Source of the DNA: Pelobates cultripes
Lineage: Eukaryota; Chordata; Amphibia; Anura; Pelobatidae
DNA: 64,000 nucleotides
Direction of reading: 5' to 3'
Assembly: GCA_933207985.1 (NCBI GenBank)
Contig: OW240921.1
Span: 22,976,257 to 23,040,256 of the forward strand
Position numbers and translations under genes: made by a program. Within the stretch, counting starts at the first letter, position 1; each line of letters starts with the position of its first letter. Shown in pieces: positions 9,928 through 24,224 of this stretch. The notes beneath the pieces are model-generated. The model was not told where the DNA came from, did not search any database, and saw nothing but the letters and a program-made list of their open reading frames with translations.

Positions 9928-12900
9928 ATGAAGTTCTACATCTGCCTGACCTTGATGATGCTGAATGTCGCTGCAGGTACCCTTTTTCCTTCTGCTTCTC
10001 ATCCCATTTGTAGCTGTACCTTCCCCTGCTCCCTTCTTTTACCAGCATTTTGATTCCCTAAACTTTGAATTGTATGATTTCTACACAAACTGTTTCCAGA
10101 TTTTTTTTCAATATTATGTATACTTTCCTTATAATTAACAAATATATATTTGTTATTTGTAAAAAATTAAAGGGACACTCCTGGCCCCAATATAAGTATT
10201 TTTTGGTCGTATTAATATGCTGTATTTTTGCATGCTCAAATGCTTTATACATTTTGCATTAAAATAAAAAAGGTTTTGCAGAATGCTACGTCGTAGGTCT
10301 GTGTCTTTAGTCATGCACCTCACACCAGGAAAATAATTCCTTATCAATGTATGCACACAGCTCAGCCACTGACACTACTGCATGAACATAACTACATAGC
10401 ACACAGCATATTAATGTGGCCAAAACCTATCAAATGCATTAAAGTTGCATTGGTGCCTGAAGTGTCCCTTTAAACATGACAATTCACATATCTTTATTTT
10501 GCAATTGGCATCTCTATCATATTTGTCATTTATTGCTCTCAGCTCTGTCCTTTGTATCTGGCTGTCAGTGTAGAGTGAGCCTCAAGAGTAGAGGATGATT
10601 TGCCTAGTCTGAACTGGATTATGATACAAACTCCTATATATGTATTGTAAATTTAAATGAAAACAGAGCATCTCATGAGAAAGGTTAGCACAGGTTAAAG
10701 GTGATTTTCACTATTTAGGTATGTTTTAAAGTGTAACACATAATTTTTATGTTTTTAATTTATTTTAGGTTAGTTGCAATACAGGTTTTTTTTCCCAATT
10801 ATAGCTTGCTTAACAGTTTTGTTTTGTAAAAAAAAAAGTAAATAATTAAACAAATTCAAAAAAGGAAAGGTATAGACAATATACCAACAAGTGGAGCACT
10901 ATGGTAAGTGTAAATAGTAAGGGGGTACACTTGACCCCTCCAATACAGTGATAGTCTTGAAAATATATATCCAAAATATACATATAAAACAAAACAAAGA
11001 AAGAGAATATATAGTGCAGATGGTTTGACAAATGAAAGCAATTGATGGTAACAAGATGCTTTAAACCACTCACATGGATTGGAGCCTATATAGAATTGGC
11101 TCTGTAAATGACTCCTTTTTGCTTTTAAGGCAGCAACACACCCCTTTGTCCCAAACGATATTCCTTCAGGGATATACAACAGACAGAAAAAAAACCTGAT
11201 AGGTAGTATTGTATGGAAAAAGATAATAAAACCGGTGATAAAGGTAGTGCTCACCTTTAACAGAGCCTTAAATTCCCGGCTCTGAGGTAGATAGACATTA
11301 TGCTAAATGGATCAGGGTAGCATTCCCCACATAAGGTTCCTGGAGGCTAGAAAGGACTTATGGACTAATGTAAATAAAATAAATAATTTATTGAAATAAA
11401 AATAAAAACAATGCTACACTTGTAAAGAGCACATAAATAAAAATGAGAAAAAAGTCCAAGTATAAAAGTCCAAATGGTCCAGCTAAACGCGTTTCACTCT
11501 ATATGAGCTTCCTCAGTAGCTGTAGCTACAAATAGAGTGAAAGCGTTTAGCTGGACCATTTGGACTTTTATACTTGGACTTTTTTCTCATTTGTATTTAT
11601 GTGTTCTTTACTAGTGTAGCATTGTTTTTATTTCAATAAATTATTATTTATTTTATTTACATTAGTCCATAAGTCCTTTCTAGCCTCCAGGAACCTTATG
11701 TGGGGAATGCTACCCTGATCCAATTAGCATAATGTCTCTCTACCTCAGAGCCGGGGATTTAAGGCTCTGTTAAAGGTGAGCACTACCTTTATCACCGGTT
11801 TTATTATCTTTTTCCATACAATACTACCTATCAGGTTTTTTTCTGTCTGTTGTATATCCCTGAAGGAATATCGTTTGGGACAAAGGGGTGTGTTGCTGCC
11901 TTAAAAGCAAAAAGGAATCATTTACGGAGCCAATTCTATATAGGCTCCAATCCATGTGAGTGGTTTAAAGCATCTTGTTACCATCAATTGCTTTCATTTG
12001 TCAAACCATCTGCACTATATATTCTCTTTATTTGTTTTGTTTTATATGTATATTTGGATATATATTTTCAAGACTATCACTGTATTGGAGGGGTTAGTGT
12101 ACCCCCTTACTATTTACACTTACCATAGTGCTCCACTTGTTGGTATATTGTCTATACCTTTCTTTTTTGAATATTTGCACTTTATTGTGGATTAGGGTAT
12201 TCCACTTTTTGTGTTGAGCTGCTTCCTTTATTCAGACACTCTAGTGTATCACTTACTATCTCCGTTAAGGGATAGTTGCTTTTTGTGTGTGTTCAAATTA
12301 AACAAAAATGTATATTCTTCTGGGGTCTCATAGACCCCAGCTTTTATTTTTGTAAGTTTGTTTAGTTTCAGTAATATCAGCATAACGCGATTATATGTCA
12401 CTGTTTATAATTTAACAACTTTTTATGAAGTTAGGTCCCAATATCTATAAGCATAACCCTCCTCCCACCCCCCGCCCCCAAAAAATGCCTCTGTCCATTA
12501 AAAAAAAAAACAGCACCCATAAATGGTCTACTACAACAAGTAGTTTCAAAAAATACAGGGAGCGCTCACACATTCATGGGTATATACTAATTACCAAAAA
12601 TATTTTATTCAAAACATGACAAGGACTGCCAATGTTTAGAAATGTCAAGCAGACCAATAGTACCAAGCAATCATTGTCCACAATTACTAAATATATAAGT
12701 GCCCACTAAAGAAAAAACAGGAACCATCTGGCTTCAGGGCTTCCTTAATGTATGCTATACAATAAAAGGCTCCACCTGTATAAAGTTTCCTGATGAAATA
12801 GAGTCTGAGTTAACTTTGTGTCATTGCAAACCACTGCTCCAGGTTGTAAATAGCTGCTAAAGAGCTCTTCACAATACTTGCTTCTGTGGAATATATACTG

Positions 12901-15108
12901 CTTAGAGGGCTCCACTAAAGTCCTTAGTTATTAAAGGACCACTATACTCTTTTTCCTGGCACTATGGACCCTGAGGGTGCCCCCACCCTCAGGGTCCCCC
13001 TTCCGCCCAGCTCTGGAAGGGGGAAAGGGGTAAAAACTTACCTTTTTCCAGCGCTGGGCGGGGAGCTCTCCTCCTTCACTCCTCCTCCGTTCTGCCCCGG
13101 CTGAATGCGCACGCGCGGCAAGAGCTGCGCGCGCATTCAGCCGGTCGCATAGAAAAGCATTTACAATGCTTTCCTATGGATGCTGGCGTGCTCTCACTGT
13201 GAAAATCACAGTGAGAAGCACGCAAGCGCCTCTAGTGGCTGTCAATGAGACAGCCACTAGAGGATTAGGGGGAAGGCTTAACCCATTAATAAACATATAA
13301 GTTTCTCTGAAACTGCTATGTTTATAAAAAAATCAGTTAACCCTAGAAGGACCTGGCACCCAGACCACTTCATTAAGCTGAAGTGGTCTGGGTGCCTAGA
13401 GTGGTCCTTTAACTAGATTCGCACCTTCGTATACTTCATTCTGACAAGGGAATGCCACGCAGTTCTGGGTGGTGTAATTGTATGCATTGCTGACGTCACA
13501 GTGTACTCGTTATTTCCTTCAAAGAACTTTATTAAAAATGCACAAATATATCATTTAACAGTTTTATCATTTTATTCCCCAGCATAGTGCAAATTTTGCA
13601 CGTACACCAGAAAACTAGATCTGTTGACTAAGTTGATTTGTGCTCAGATGTCAGCTTGCCAACCATGATAGTAAATATGACAGATCTTTTTACTGAATTC
13701 CAAGTATAGATCATTTTTATCAGCAACTGCAATTTAAATAACACTGAACATATATTTTCAAATCTCTTTTCTATCTAAAAAAGTGGTTAAATTATTCATA
13801 AAATGAAGCATATTTAAAAATGACAGACTACAAAAAAGCAACAGTTGGAAAAATTCAACAGATTTCATAAATTGTAAAACAATTTTACAAAACAAATCAC
13901 CAAAAATTAGACAAAAAAAAGTGTTGGTGACAATTTGATAAATATCTCTCATCTTAAACACTCAAAGCTCTTTCTGTTTACACCCAGGCCTGCAATGTAC
14001 TCGGACTCCTATGAAGCTGAAGCAGTTGGATGCTGGAGCCGGACAGGTTTATGGGGTCAACGATGCCGATGACATATTCCGTTTGAATGGTGATAACTGG
14101 GAGCAGGTTCCAGGAAAACTGATACATGTCAGTGTGGGTCCAGCCGGTGTTTGGGGTGCAAACAGACAGAACAGCATCTACAAGATTCAAGATGGCGTCT
14201 GGGTGAACGTAGAAGGTAAGAGTTTACTGGTACATAGGTCAGTCTTTAGAATGAGCCATTAAAGGTGAACTGTGAATGTATACGCTACAGAAATAGATAC
14301 CTGATATACATCTATAATGTTTTTTATTTAGGGATACAATGTTTTATTTAATGGATAACGTGTTCTGATACATTCCCACATGGCCATTTAAGTTCCCTTT
14401 CTCTCCTTTTTAGCTTACATTTTCAAAAGTTGTCGGTTATTAATACTGATTATATTTGAGTAGCTGTATTAGTCAAATAATGTGTATGCAAAACAATGAT
14501 TTATTGTAGTTTCTTTTAATACCTTTTTTTATTGGATGATCATAAATTCACAGTGATGAGCTGACAGGAGTTTCTCCCTTTATCAAATTCAAAGCATTTC
14601 TGACCAGTGAAGTGAAACAAGCAAGCTAAGCTATCTGTAATACATGTTTAAAGGAGTAAAAACAGTTATTCCAGGCATGGGCTTCTACAGGACATTTTCC
14701 ACTGGGAAGGGGGCATTAGTGTAATGACATTCATGCTCTACCCCTTTTGACAGTGTCGTGAAGGGGAGGGGCATAGTCATTATCACATAAAGAGCAGGCA
14801 TGCAAAGGGTTAAGAAACCTGATGCAAAAGATTAATAAAATAATCAAGTTGCCATTGTTTGATTTGAGTGTTGCAATTTCTAATCTGTTTTAATGTTAAC
14901 ACTATTTAATGCACCACATGAGTCATACACACATAATTAAGGCACAATTACTGAATTATAAAAATAAAAATGACTGCACTCAAAACTACCACCACAGCAC
15001 TAGGTAGCGTGCACAGCAGTTGCCACAGTACTTGGAGACATTCACAGCACCAGAATATGCCCACAGTACCAGATTGCACCCACAACACTTCCCGCACCTT
15101 ATAAATGC

Positions 15109-15139
<31 letters not shown>

Positions 15140-17016
15140 TTTAAAAAAGGGCCCTTAGGGAGGCCCTCTAACAGAGGCCTTCTCAGCATCCATTGGAGAG
15201 CCTGTTAGAAAAAAATAAATTTTACCTGTTTGTCTCTTAGCCCCCAACACCAATGATCCAGTCCCTGCAATAGTTTCAATATTACATTTTCAAAGGTTAG
15301 GATATGGTTATAAGGTTATTAAAGGCTAGGATAGGAGAAAGAAGTTTGATAGGACCTGCTAGAAAGACTACAGGCTTCTAACGACTTACAGCTGCAGTCT
15401 AGGAGCAAGACAACAGGTTTTTGACATTTTAGACATTAGGAAAGGGTATACTGCCCAGTGTATTTTCTATGCTTTGTGCAGCCCCAAACACACGGTGGGC
15501 AGAAGTAATGCACCTACTTAACCCTTCCATGACTGTAGCCATTCCCCTTTTCTCTAATGTATCATAGTCCACATATGTGGTAATAGTGAATCTCATTACA
15601 CGGGACATACAGCAGACATGGAACTTTAACAAAAATTAAAAAATTAGGGACTACATCCTTCTACTCTGACTTCATACATGAAGTCCTGAATTATTTTCTA
15701 TAATCTCAAAGGTGATGATTATCAACTAGTTATTTCCATGTGTTATTAGATTGAGATTTATTTTTTATCAGAGCCTGTCAATCCACGTGTGTTTCCCACA
15801 CTTCCCCCCATGCCTCATTTACCTGATCTGTAGTCTGCCCCCCATGCCTCATTTACCTGATCTGTAGTCTGCCCCCCATGCCTCATTTACCTGATCTGTA
15901 GTCTGCCCCCCCATGCCTCACTTAACGGATCTGTAGGTTGCCCCCATGCCTTACTTACCTAATCTGTAAACTGCCCCCCATGTCTCACCTGCCTGATCTG
16001 TACCAGATCAGGCAATTAATGGATGGTTTCACCCTGGTCACAGTTCCTGCATTCAGTCATGCATAGAGCATCTCTTGATGTAGAGGAAAACGATTCCGTC
16101 ATGCTATATGTTTTATTGTTGTGAGTGGCCATGTGATTTGTGCAGATATGCAGACAACGTTTGCAGTGTGGTTTGCTTCAGGACGTGCAGGTGTTACCCT
16201 ATTAATTTTACTAAAGCTTCAATCCCATGAGGAATCCAGGAAGTGTACAAAGGAACTCATTTTAAATATCCTGTTTTCTGCTTCTAATTTTTTTTATAGG
16301 ATCCCTTAAACAGGTGGATGCAGGGGGCAACATATTCATAGGCGGTGTGACCGGCTCTGATAAGGTTTACTGCAAAAACCAGGATTCCACTCTTTCCAGG
16401 AGGGCAAATCTCCCTTTCACCGAAATTGAAGGCACCTTGAAGTATTATAGCTGTGGTCTCTATGGCTGCTGGGGAGTGAACAAATACAATGCAGTATTTT
16501 TTCGTCGGAATGTGACTCCAACTAATTGCCAAGGCAGTGAATGGCAAGGTGTGGAATATAGTATGACTATGGTGGAAGCTGGCACAGATGGATCAGTATA
16601 TGGAATTGCCTTCCATGGCATGGTATTTAAAAGGTACGTACTGACTATTTATCTGTTTTTATTTATCTGTTTTAAAACATATATTCACTGTAACTATAAA
16701 AAACAGACTGTATATGCATAAATATGTAATTTTTACATTGTATTCGGGGCATGGTAGGATTTGTTGTACCCTTAGTTTCTAGTGTCACCTACAAGCCAAT
16801 CCAGGAATGTGCTAGAGGAGACTAGACAAACATGACTATAAATAATAATTGTGTCTGTCTTTTCCCCACAGACAAGGAATCTCTTCTTCAAACCCACTTG
16901 GGACTGAGTGGTCTCTGCTGGATACATTTGATTACTTTAAGCATGTCTCGTATGATAACGGAGTGCTATGGCTTATTCACCCAGAGGGAAATGTCTACAA
17001 ATGTTATGGCAGCTAG
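9928..17016 (+). CDS. Fish-egg-lectin-like secreted tectonin lectin, intact four-exon gene
   Basis: Exons are 9928-9976, 13988-14215, 16300-16633 and 16872-17016 (49, 228, 334, 145 nt), all with GT-AG introns in consistent phases 1, 1 and 2. They make 251 residues, the size usual for fish egg lectins. Residues 1-17 (MKFYICLTLMMLNVAAG) are a signal peptide. The mature part starts LQC and shows tectonin-type repeats rich in G-x-V-x-G-V-N and VSVGPAGVWGANR-like blocks, which in this family build a beta-propeller. Cysteines in CGLYGC, NCQG and a C-terminal KCYGS fit the disulfide-bonded family. One N-glycosylation sequon (NVT) is followed by Pro. The family binds bacterial cell-wall sugars and lipopolysaccharide in egg and innate defence; that role is known of relatives and is inferred here. 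It stops with TAG at 17014-17016. Confidence 0.9.
10167..10473. mobile_element. TTAA-flanked short inverted-repeat element (MITE)
   Basis: It begins ttaaagggacactcctgg and ends with the near-inverse agtgtccctttaa, with TTAA at both ends as in piggyBac-type targets. It has no ORF. A decayed relative sits at the matching place in lectin copy 2 intron 1 (about 49740-49800), so it may predate the gene duplication. Confidence 0.7.
10850..12170. mobile_element. 1.3-kb fold-back element (inverted Penelope-like repeat)
   Basis: The left arm (about 10852-11505) and the right arm (about 11534-12168) are near-perfect inverted copies, separated by only about 28 bases. The arms match over gcactatggtaagtgtaaat, over the section on cagcaacacacccctttgtc, and at the centre over gtccaaatggtccagctaaa. 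ORFs in each arm are mirror shadows and show no known domain. The central aaacgcgtttcactctat / gaggaagctcatatagagtg block is hammerhead-like. Inverted repeats of this kind occur with Penelope-like elements; the class assignment is inferred. Confidence 0.75.
11480..11522 (-). ncRNA. Candidate minimal hammerhead ribozyme at the fold-back centre
   Basis: On the minus strand the order is CAGCTA (stem I 5' side), CTGAGGA (core, fits CUGANGA), A, GCTC-ATATA-GAGT (stem II, one G-U pair), GAAA (core), a tiny stem III formed by the palindrome ACGCGT, the cleavage triplet GTT, and TAGCTG, which pairs perfectly with CAGCTA. This is the layout of the minimal hammerheads described in Penelope-like retroelements, which act as dimers because stem III is so short. 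An extra A before stem II is a departure from the consensus. Activity is not shown. Confidence 0.5.
12931..13412. mobile_element. TTAA element (482 bp) with internal palindrome, lectin 1 intron 1
   Basis: It starts ttaaaggaccactatac and ends gagtggtcctttaa, with TTAA at both ends. Inside are a GC-rich palindrome (gctgaatgcgcacgcgcgg and its inverse, about 13100-13140) and the hairpin ctcactgtgaaaatcacagtgag. There is no coding capacity. Relatives sit at 45350-45743 and 49940-52321. The matching site in lectin copy 2 (49415-49418) is empty. Confidence 0.85.
14216..16299. repeat. Lectin 1 intron 2 with TAA microsatellite and 33-base minisatellite
   Basis: The intron holds an uninterrupted (taa)n near 15113-15139 and, at about 15785-16010, some seven tandem units of the type gcccccatgcctcatttacc plus tgatctgtagtct, with growing divergence to the right. 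The part at 14565-14680 is clearly paralogous to lectin copy 2 intron 2 near 47220-47340. No gene is seen. Confidence 0.75.
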
Positions 17017-17260
17017 TGTGCATGGGCATCAATTAACAAATCAGTTTTCTGTTACCTTTACTGAATCTGTAATCTTCTGTTTTCTATGGACATCAAGCAA
17101 AGTAAATTCTATGTGATTCCATCATTGTGAGCTTTTATTAGCAGTAATCAGGCATCTGTCTTCTTCAGTGAGTGAGGGGTCTCAAACAGAACTCACTTTG
17201 TTGAAATGCCTTTGATTTTCAAATAAAAAAAAGTATAAAATCAATAAAATGTATTAGAAT
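17017..17260 (+). terminator. 3' UTR and polyadenylation signal of lectin gene 1
   Basis: AATAAA occurs at 17222-17227, about 205 bases after the stop, with a second caataaaatg near 17242. The preceding block (tgtgagcttttattagcagt, then cttcttcagtgagtga) is duplicated after lectin copy 2, where the AATAAA is not kept. Confidence 0.65.
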
Positions 17261-17539
17261 TCTTTTACACACAAAAAAATCCCATTGAAATTAAGACGTT
17301 TTTTCATTTTCCAAGTTCTGCATGGCATTTTAACTGTAAATATAATAATACTGTTAGCTTTTTCTGCAATAAAACACAGCAGAGCTGAAGAGGAGCCTCT
17401 CATGTCACTGTGCCACAAGCTAGGATTTTGAAACAAAAAAAAAAAGTTTAAATAAATCAATACTGGTATAATAATTGTGAACCCACAGCTTATAACCCTT
17501 ATGTAACAAGAGAAGGATCAGATCCCATACAATATTGCC

Positions 17540-18610
17540 ATTTTACCGACAGAATCAGGGTACCCTGATGGATCAAGATGGCTGTCATGAGGTTGGGGTG
17601 AATGGGCTCAGTGTGCAGAGATTTGGACAGACACCGTCTTTAAACTTAAGATCTTTATTAAATAAGGCAAAAGATGTAACTGAAATGTCCCAGTTTAAAA
17701 TTGGAAACCGCAAATAAGGCAGCATTTTGAGGCTGGAGATTTAACTTAAATGTCCCAGTGCTAAACAGAAGCAGAAACTAAGACAGTATCTTGATAAGAA
17801 ATAATAAGTCCTTGATGTGAAAAGCAAAACGTCAGCACTGGATGAATGATGTGAAGGCTTGACCAAAGTTGGAGCAGGTTTTGCAGAGTTAACCAGGACT
17901 CGAACAAGATTGCAAGGTATACCAAAGTCCAGGTAGGCAGAGGTTAATTCAGGAAATCCAGGAAGCAAGGAGTATTACCAGAGTCCAGGCAGGAAGACAG
18001 GGGTTAATTCAGGAAATCCAGGAAGGTTAGAGTAATCGGATAACTTCAGGCAGGATCTGGCTCTGTACTCTAGGGAGACAACAAAACAACTGTTCACAGA
18101 CCCTAAGGTGGCCTGTGCTTAAATAGGGGGGAGGTAATAGGAGCACTACCACAAGGAAGGGTCTCAGGGAATATATAATTGGAAGGCTCCTCTGGATGAG
18201 TAGGTGTCCACAATCCTTATGTGGGTAGGATGCTATGTTTGTTTGTTCATTTAACAGATACAATTCCATGTTGCTTCCATACTTGCTGAGCTGGATTCAC
18301 AAGACCTTTGTGAGCCTACGGGTATCCTGGAGCAGCATGGGGAACACAACACATATAACCCAACATGCCCACAGGATGAGAGGTAGGCCTTTCCTTGCAT
18401 GTTGCAAAACACATGGAGTGTCTGCAGGGATGAAGAGAGAGTGCGGTGCGCCTTGCACTAGGGGCGCGTCACAGTAGTTTTGCAGTATAAGCTGGCGGCT
18501 GAAAGGTGGGCTTGGCGCGTCCCTCACTCCCATGACACCGAAATCCATGTGGCATCTGTTGAGTGAGCACAGCGAACCAGTCTCCTCTAGGATTGTCGTG
18601 ACACTATCTT
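17540..18610 (-). mobile_element. LTR-like relic
   Basis: Read on the minus strand from 18604, the stretch starts tgtcacgacaatcctagagg, has a TATA-like ctatttaagcacagg near 18115 and pairs of short direct repeats (ttaattcaggaaatccagga at about 17944 and 18005). This is the texture of a Ty3/gypsy-type LTR with leader sequence, but no second LTR or pol domain was found, so the call is tentative. Confidence 0.35.
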
Positions 18611-19040
18611 ACCCATGATCAATCCAAAACACCCAAGTATTACCAGTAGCGGATTCACATCATTTATAAAATTTGATGCCGTATCATGACGGCTCAAACT
18701 GAATCTTGTATACCTTTAAATTTCATCATGGATTTGTCAATACAATTTTTGGGGGCGGGGACATAATCTTGGGAAAATTTGTCAGACAGCAGTTGGATAA
18801 GGGGACATTTTTTAGAGCCTGTCAAGCAATGGGTGGTTTCTAAGGGGACACAATGCCTTATCAAAACAATGGAGGAATCAGGCCATTTGTTCATAGCGAT
18901 CCATCTTCATAATCCCTGGGCAAATATTGGTAGCTAGGATTGGGTGCTTGTACAACTAGGACATGATTATGGCTTGTAGACAATACCCATCACTAGGACT
19001 AGAGCCAAAAATGTTTTCATTTCTGCAACATCTGTTTCTA
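18605..19040. other. Spacer without recognisable content
   Basis: No ORF with family features, no repeat pair and no RNA gene was recognised here. Confidence 0.4.
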
Positions 19041-19591
19041 TTAAAGGGACACTATAGTCACCTGAACAACTTTAGCTTAATGAAGCAGTTTTTGTGTATA
19101 AAACATGCCCCTGCAGCCTCACTGCTCAATCCTCTGCCATTTAGGCGTTAAATCCCTTTGTTTATGAACCCTAGTCACACCTCCCTGCTTGTGACTTGCA
19201 CAGCCTTCCATAAACACTTCCTGTAAAGAGAACCCTATTTAGGCTTTCTTTATTGCAAGTTCTGTTTAATTAAGATTTTCTTATCCCCTGCTATGTTAAT
19301 AGCTTGCTAGACCCTGCAAGAGTCTCCTGTATGTGATTAAAGTTCAATTTAGAGATTGAGATACAATTATTTAAGGTAAATTACATCTGTTTGAAAGTGA
19401 AACCAGTTTTTTTTCATGCAGGCTCTGTCAAATATAGCCTGGGGGTGTGGCTAGGGCTGCATAAACAGAAACAAAGTGATTTAACTCCTAAATGACAGTG
19501 AATTGAGCAGTGAAATTGCAGGGGAATGATCTATACACTAAAACTGCTTTATTTAGCTAAAGTAATTTAGGTGACTACAGTGTTCCTTTAA
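19041..19591. mobile_element. TTAA-flanked inverted-repeat element (551 bp)
   Basis: It begins ttaaagggacactatagtca and ends with the near-inverse gtgactacagtgttcctttaa. Subterminal parts also pair (gaacaactttagcttaatga versus ttatttagctaaagtaattt). It has no coding capacity and is probably mobilised by a piggyBac-like transposase. Confidence 0.85.
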
Positions 19592-20960
19592 TAACTATTG
19601 AGACATTCTAATGTCCTAACTGCCTCCACCAGTGGTCAGTGGGAGAAGGCTACTAATTTTATACTGAGGGGGTCATAGCATCAAACCCCCCAAGTCTGCA
19701 GGTGGGATCTCTAGATAATTAAACAAGTGGGTACCTTGTGTCCTCCACCCCAGCACCCACTAGGTATTGGGTGGGACTATTTGGTAAATTAAACTTTGCC
19801 CAACGAGGGCTCTTTGCAGATTCAGGCTTCAAAGTGTGAAAAGCCTTTATAGAGGCTTCCCCGTGGTTTGAATTCTCATTAGAGTGCTCTGATTAGTTGG
19901 CGGCCAATCAGAGCCAAACAATCACTTCTCTCAAGACTTGCTGTGGTCATTTCCTCATGGCAAGTCTTGAGAGAAGTAAGACATGCCTATCTTTTCCCTC
20001 ATCTTTCCCAGAAAAATATAGATTTCTACCTTGCACTACTAATATTATTATATAACAGCAAATAGTGTGTTTTAAGTGTGTAGATAATGTTTTCTATATA
20101 TGTTTGTTTCACCCAATTAGTCAATTCAAAACACTGCTTGAAATTTATTCCTCAAGTCTGTTCAGATTTTTCATTTATACTCAACATATAGAAAAGAGAA
20201 AATAAATAGAGATGAGAGCGTTGGAGCCAGTGCAAAACCTCTCGGATGTGGGTTAACCCCTTGGATTGCAAATAACAAACAAAGGAGAAAAACATGGAGG
20301 ATGCAACACTTAATATACTGAAGATAAGGAATACACAGGGGTAAAATGTCAAAAGTAATAAGACTTAACCTTTAATAAATCATGGTAAAAGTAAAGTCAA
20401 TCAAGGACTAAACAAAAAGGCTAGCAAAAAACCAAAAAAGAGAAAATTAGCACTATTGAAAAAAACAAAAAAAATCTAAAAACAATCTTTGTGGTGTTGA
20501 GCTATAGTAGCCCACTAATGAAAGGTTGTTAATTGCCACCTTAATAGATCTTTATAACAGCACACATGTGTGGATATTGTATTTTTATGGCCAAAATATT
20601 CTAATAATATTACTCAGAAAGTATAGCAAATACGAACACTTCCACTAGTAGGATAATTGGAGCGTATGCTAAATAGATCACTGCTCAACAGACACTGACA
20701 AGCGTTTAGTGTCACAATATCTTGGTCTAAAATGCTACATTTGTATATGTAATAGGTGTTACCATAATTGTTATCACAATGTAACTAAGAATAAGCAGGA
20801 CGTTTAAACAGAACCGCTGTAATCACGAATTGAATGCATATTAATTTACTAGTAACACTCAGTGATGTTGAAACGTATCAGAGCACCATAATCAATCTGC
20901 TAAAATAAAGTGAAGAGGTATTACGGTCCAAGAAGCTATCAGTCAGTTACATGTGATTAA
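19592..20960. other. AT-rich spacer with one short hairpin
   Basis: At 19924-19977 cttctctcaagacttgc and its inverse flank a 20-base loop, which suggests a small inverted-repeat element. The rest (20130-20940) is AT-rich repeat-like sequence without a supported gene. Confidence 0.45.
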
Positions 20961-21508
20961 TAGTGATGTCGCGAACCCGAAATTTTCGGTTCGCGAACGG
21001 CGAACGCGAACTTCCGCAAATGTTCGCGAACCGGCGAACCGCCCGAAACGCCATTGACTTCAATGGGGAGGCTAATTTTAAAACACACAGGGACTCTTTC
21101 TGGCCACAATAGGGATGGAAAAGTTGTTTCAAGGGGACTAACACCTGGACTGTGGCATGCCGGAGGGGGATCCATGGCAAAACTCCCATGGAAAATTACA
21201 CAGCTGATACAGAGTCTGGTTTTAATCCATAAAGGGCAGAAATCACCTAACATTCCTAAATCACAATGAATATGGATTGACACCTGACATATGACATATT
21301 GACACCTTGACATATGGATTGACACCTGTCCTCAGAGCCCCTGATGCACATGGACACAGAGCAGAATAGAGACTGGTCCCCCTACATAGGGTCACTTGGC
21401 AGATATGGATTGACACCTGTCCTAAGGTTCCCTGGTACACACTGACACAGAGCAGAATAGGGACTCGTCCCCCTACATCGGGTCACTTGGCAGATATGGA
21501 TTGACACC

Positions 21509-23105
<1,597 letters not shown>

Positions 23106-23304
23106 GGTTCTGATACACACTGACACAGAGCAGAATAGAGACTGTTCCCCCTACATAGGGTCACTTGGCAGATATGGATTGTCACCTGTCCTCAGAGACC
23201 ATGATACACACTGACACAGAGCAGAATAGAGACTGTTCCCCCTACCTAGAGTCACTTGGCAGATATGGATTGACACCTGTCCTAAGGATCCCTGATACAC
23301 TCTG

Positions 23305-23760
23305 ATACACACCTACTTGGATGGTATAGACATTTTTAGCTGCTCCTGGCCCGAACACCTGACCCGCATAGGAGCCGTACTAGACCGGATTAGGGAGTCC
23401 GGACTGACCCTAAAGCCCAGTAAGTGCCATATAGGAACGCGTAAAAACCTCCCCAAGATAGTAGTATGGGCCCCAGAGTGTGAACAGGCCTTCCAACAGC
23501 TCAAGGCGGCTCATTAAATCACCTGTACTTTCTTCTCTGATCCAACTAAACACCAAGTCCATACAGGCCTTCTATGGCGGATTGGGAGCAGTGAACCAAG
23601 TCCGGAGCAGATGGTGGGAGCTATCTAAGCCGTAAACTTTTGCCCGTATATTCACTGCCATTGAAAGGAGTGCATAGCGGTGGTGTGGGCCCTCAAAAAG
23701 CTGCAACCTACTTGTATGTGGACAACCGTTTACCTTACTCACAGATCTGGCAAATTTGGG
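23305..23760 (+). pseudogene. Ty3/gypsy reverse transcriptase-RNase H fragment, decayed
   Basis: Translation gives YLDGIDIFSCSWPEHL, where YLDD of the RT active site has become YLDG, followed by ESGLTLKPSKCHIGTR, the typical end of the palm. After a junction near 23440 come WAPECEQAFQQLKAAH and a frame-broken RNase H start. It is truncated on both sides and cannot be functional. Confidence 0.8.
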
Positions 23761-24224
23761 GCACTGCGGCGTGCAATCTATTGTGACACCAGTGGTGGTG
23801 TGTTGTGTATTTATCAGGTTTTGTCACTATTCGCCCTATCCGTTGATAATGGGCGAGCCTTGGCGGCAGAAGAAGGACTAAGAAGAGGTTATGGAAGGGA
23901 TGGGTAAACAGGAGGGAGTAGAGGAGGAATTGTGGCGGCGTGCTGGCAGGTACGCAGCTGGGGCTGACTGCACCAGCTTTGAGACAACTAACTGCTATTC
24001 AATCTATAACTGATGTTTGTTTCACAGGCAGAAAGTGCCCTAAAAGATGGCGGCTTGAACCCAAGTTGGTGGCGGATCAGTCACGCAAGTCAACAGGCAT
24101 TCAGAGCTAAAATACAGCGGCGTGTGGACCATTTTTAGCCCAAGGCAGCTCATCTCATCAGGCCTTTTTTAAGCTAATGTATCGCCCAGTGTCAGTCCCT
24201 TCGGGATCCATCCCTCATTCATCT

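Noticed and set aside
10846..12195. Mirror-image ORFs of about 130, 92 and 79 residues.
   Set aside because: They lie in the two arms of the fold-back element and are the same sequence read twice; no domain is recognisable.
15785..16010. Possible CRISPR-like spaced repeats.
   Set aside because: Units are contiguous and decay gradually without unique spacers; it is a minisatellite in a eukaryotic intron.
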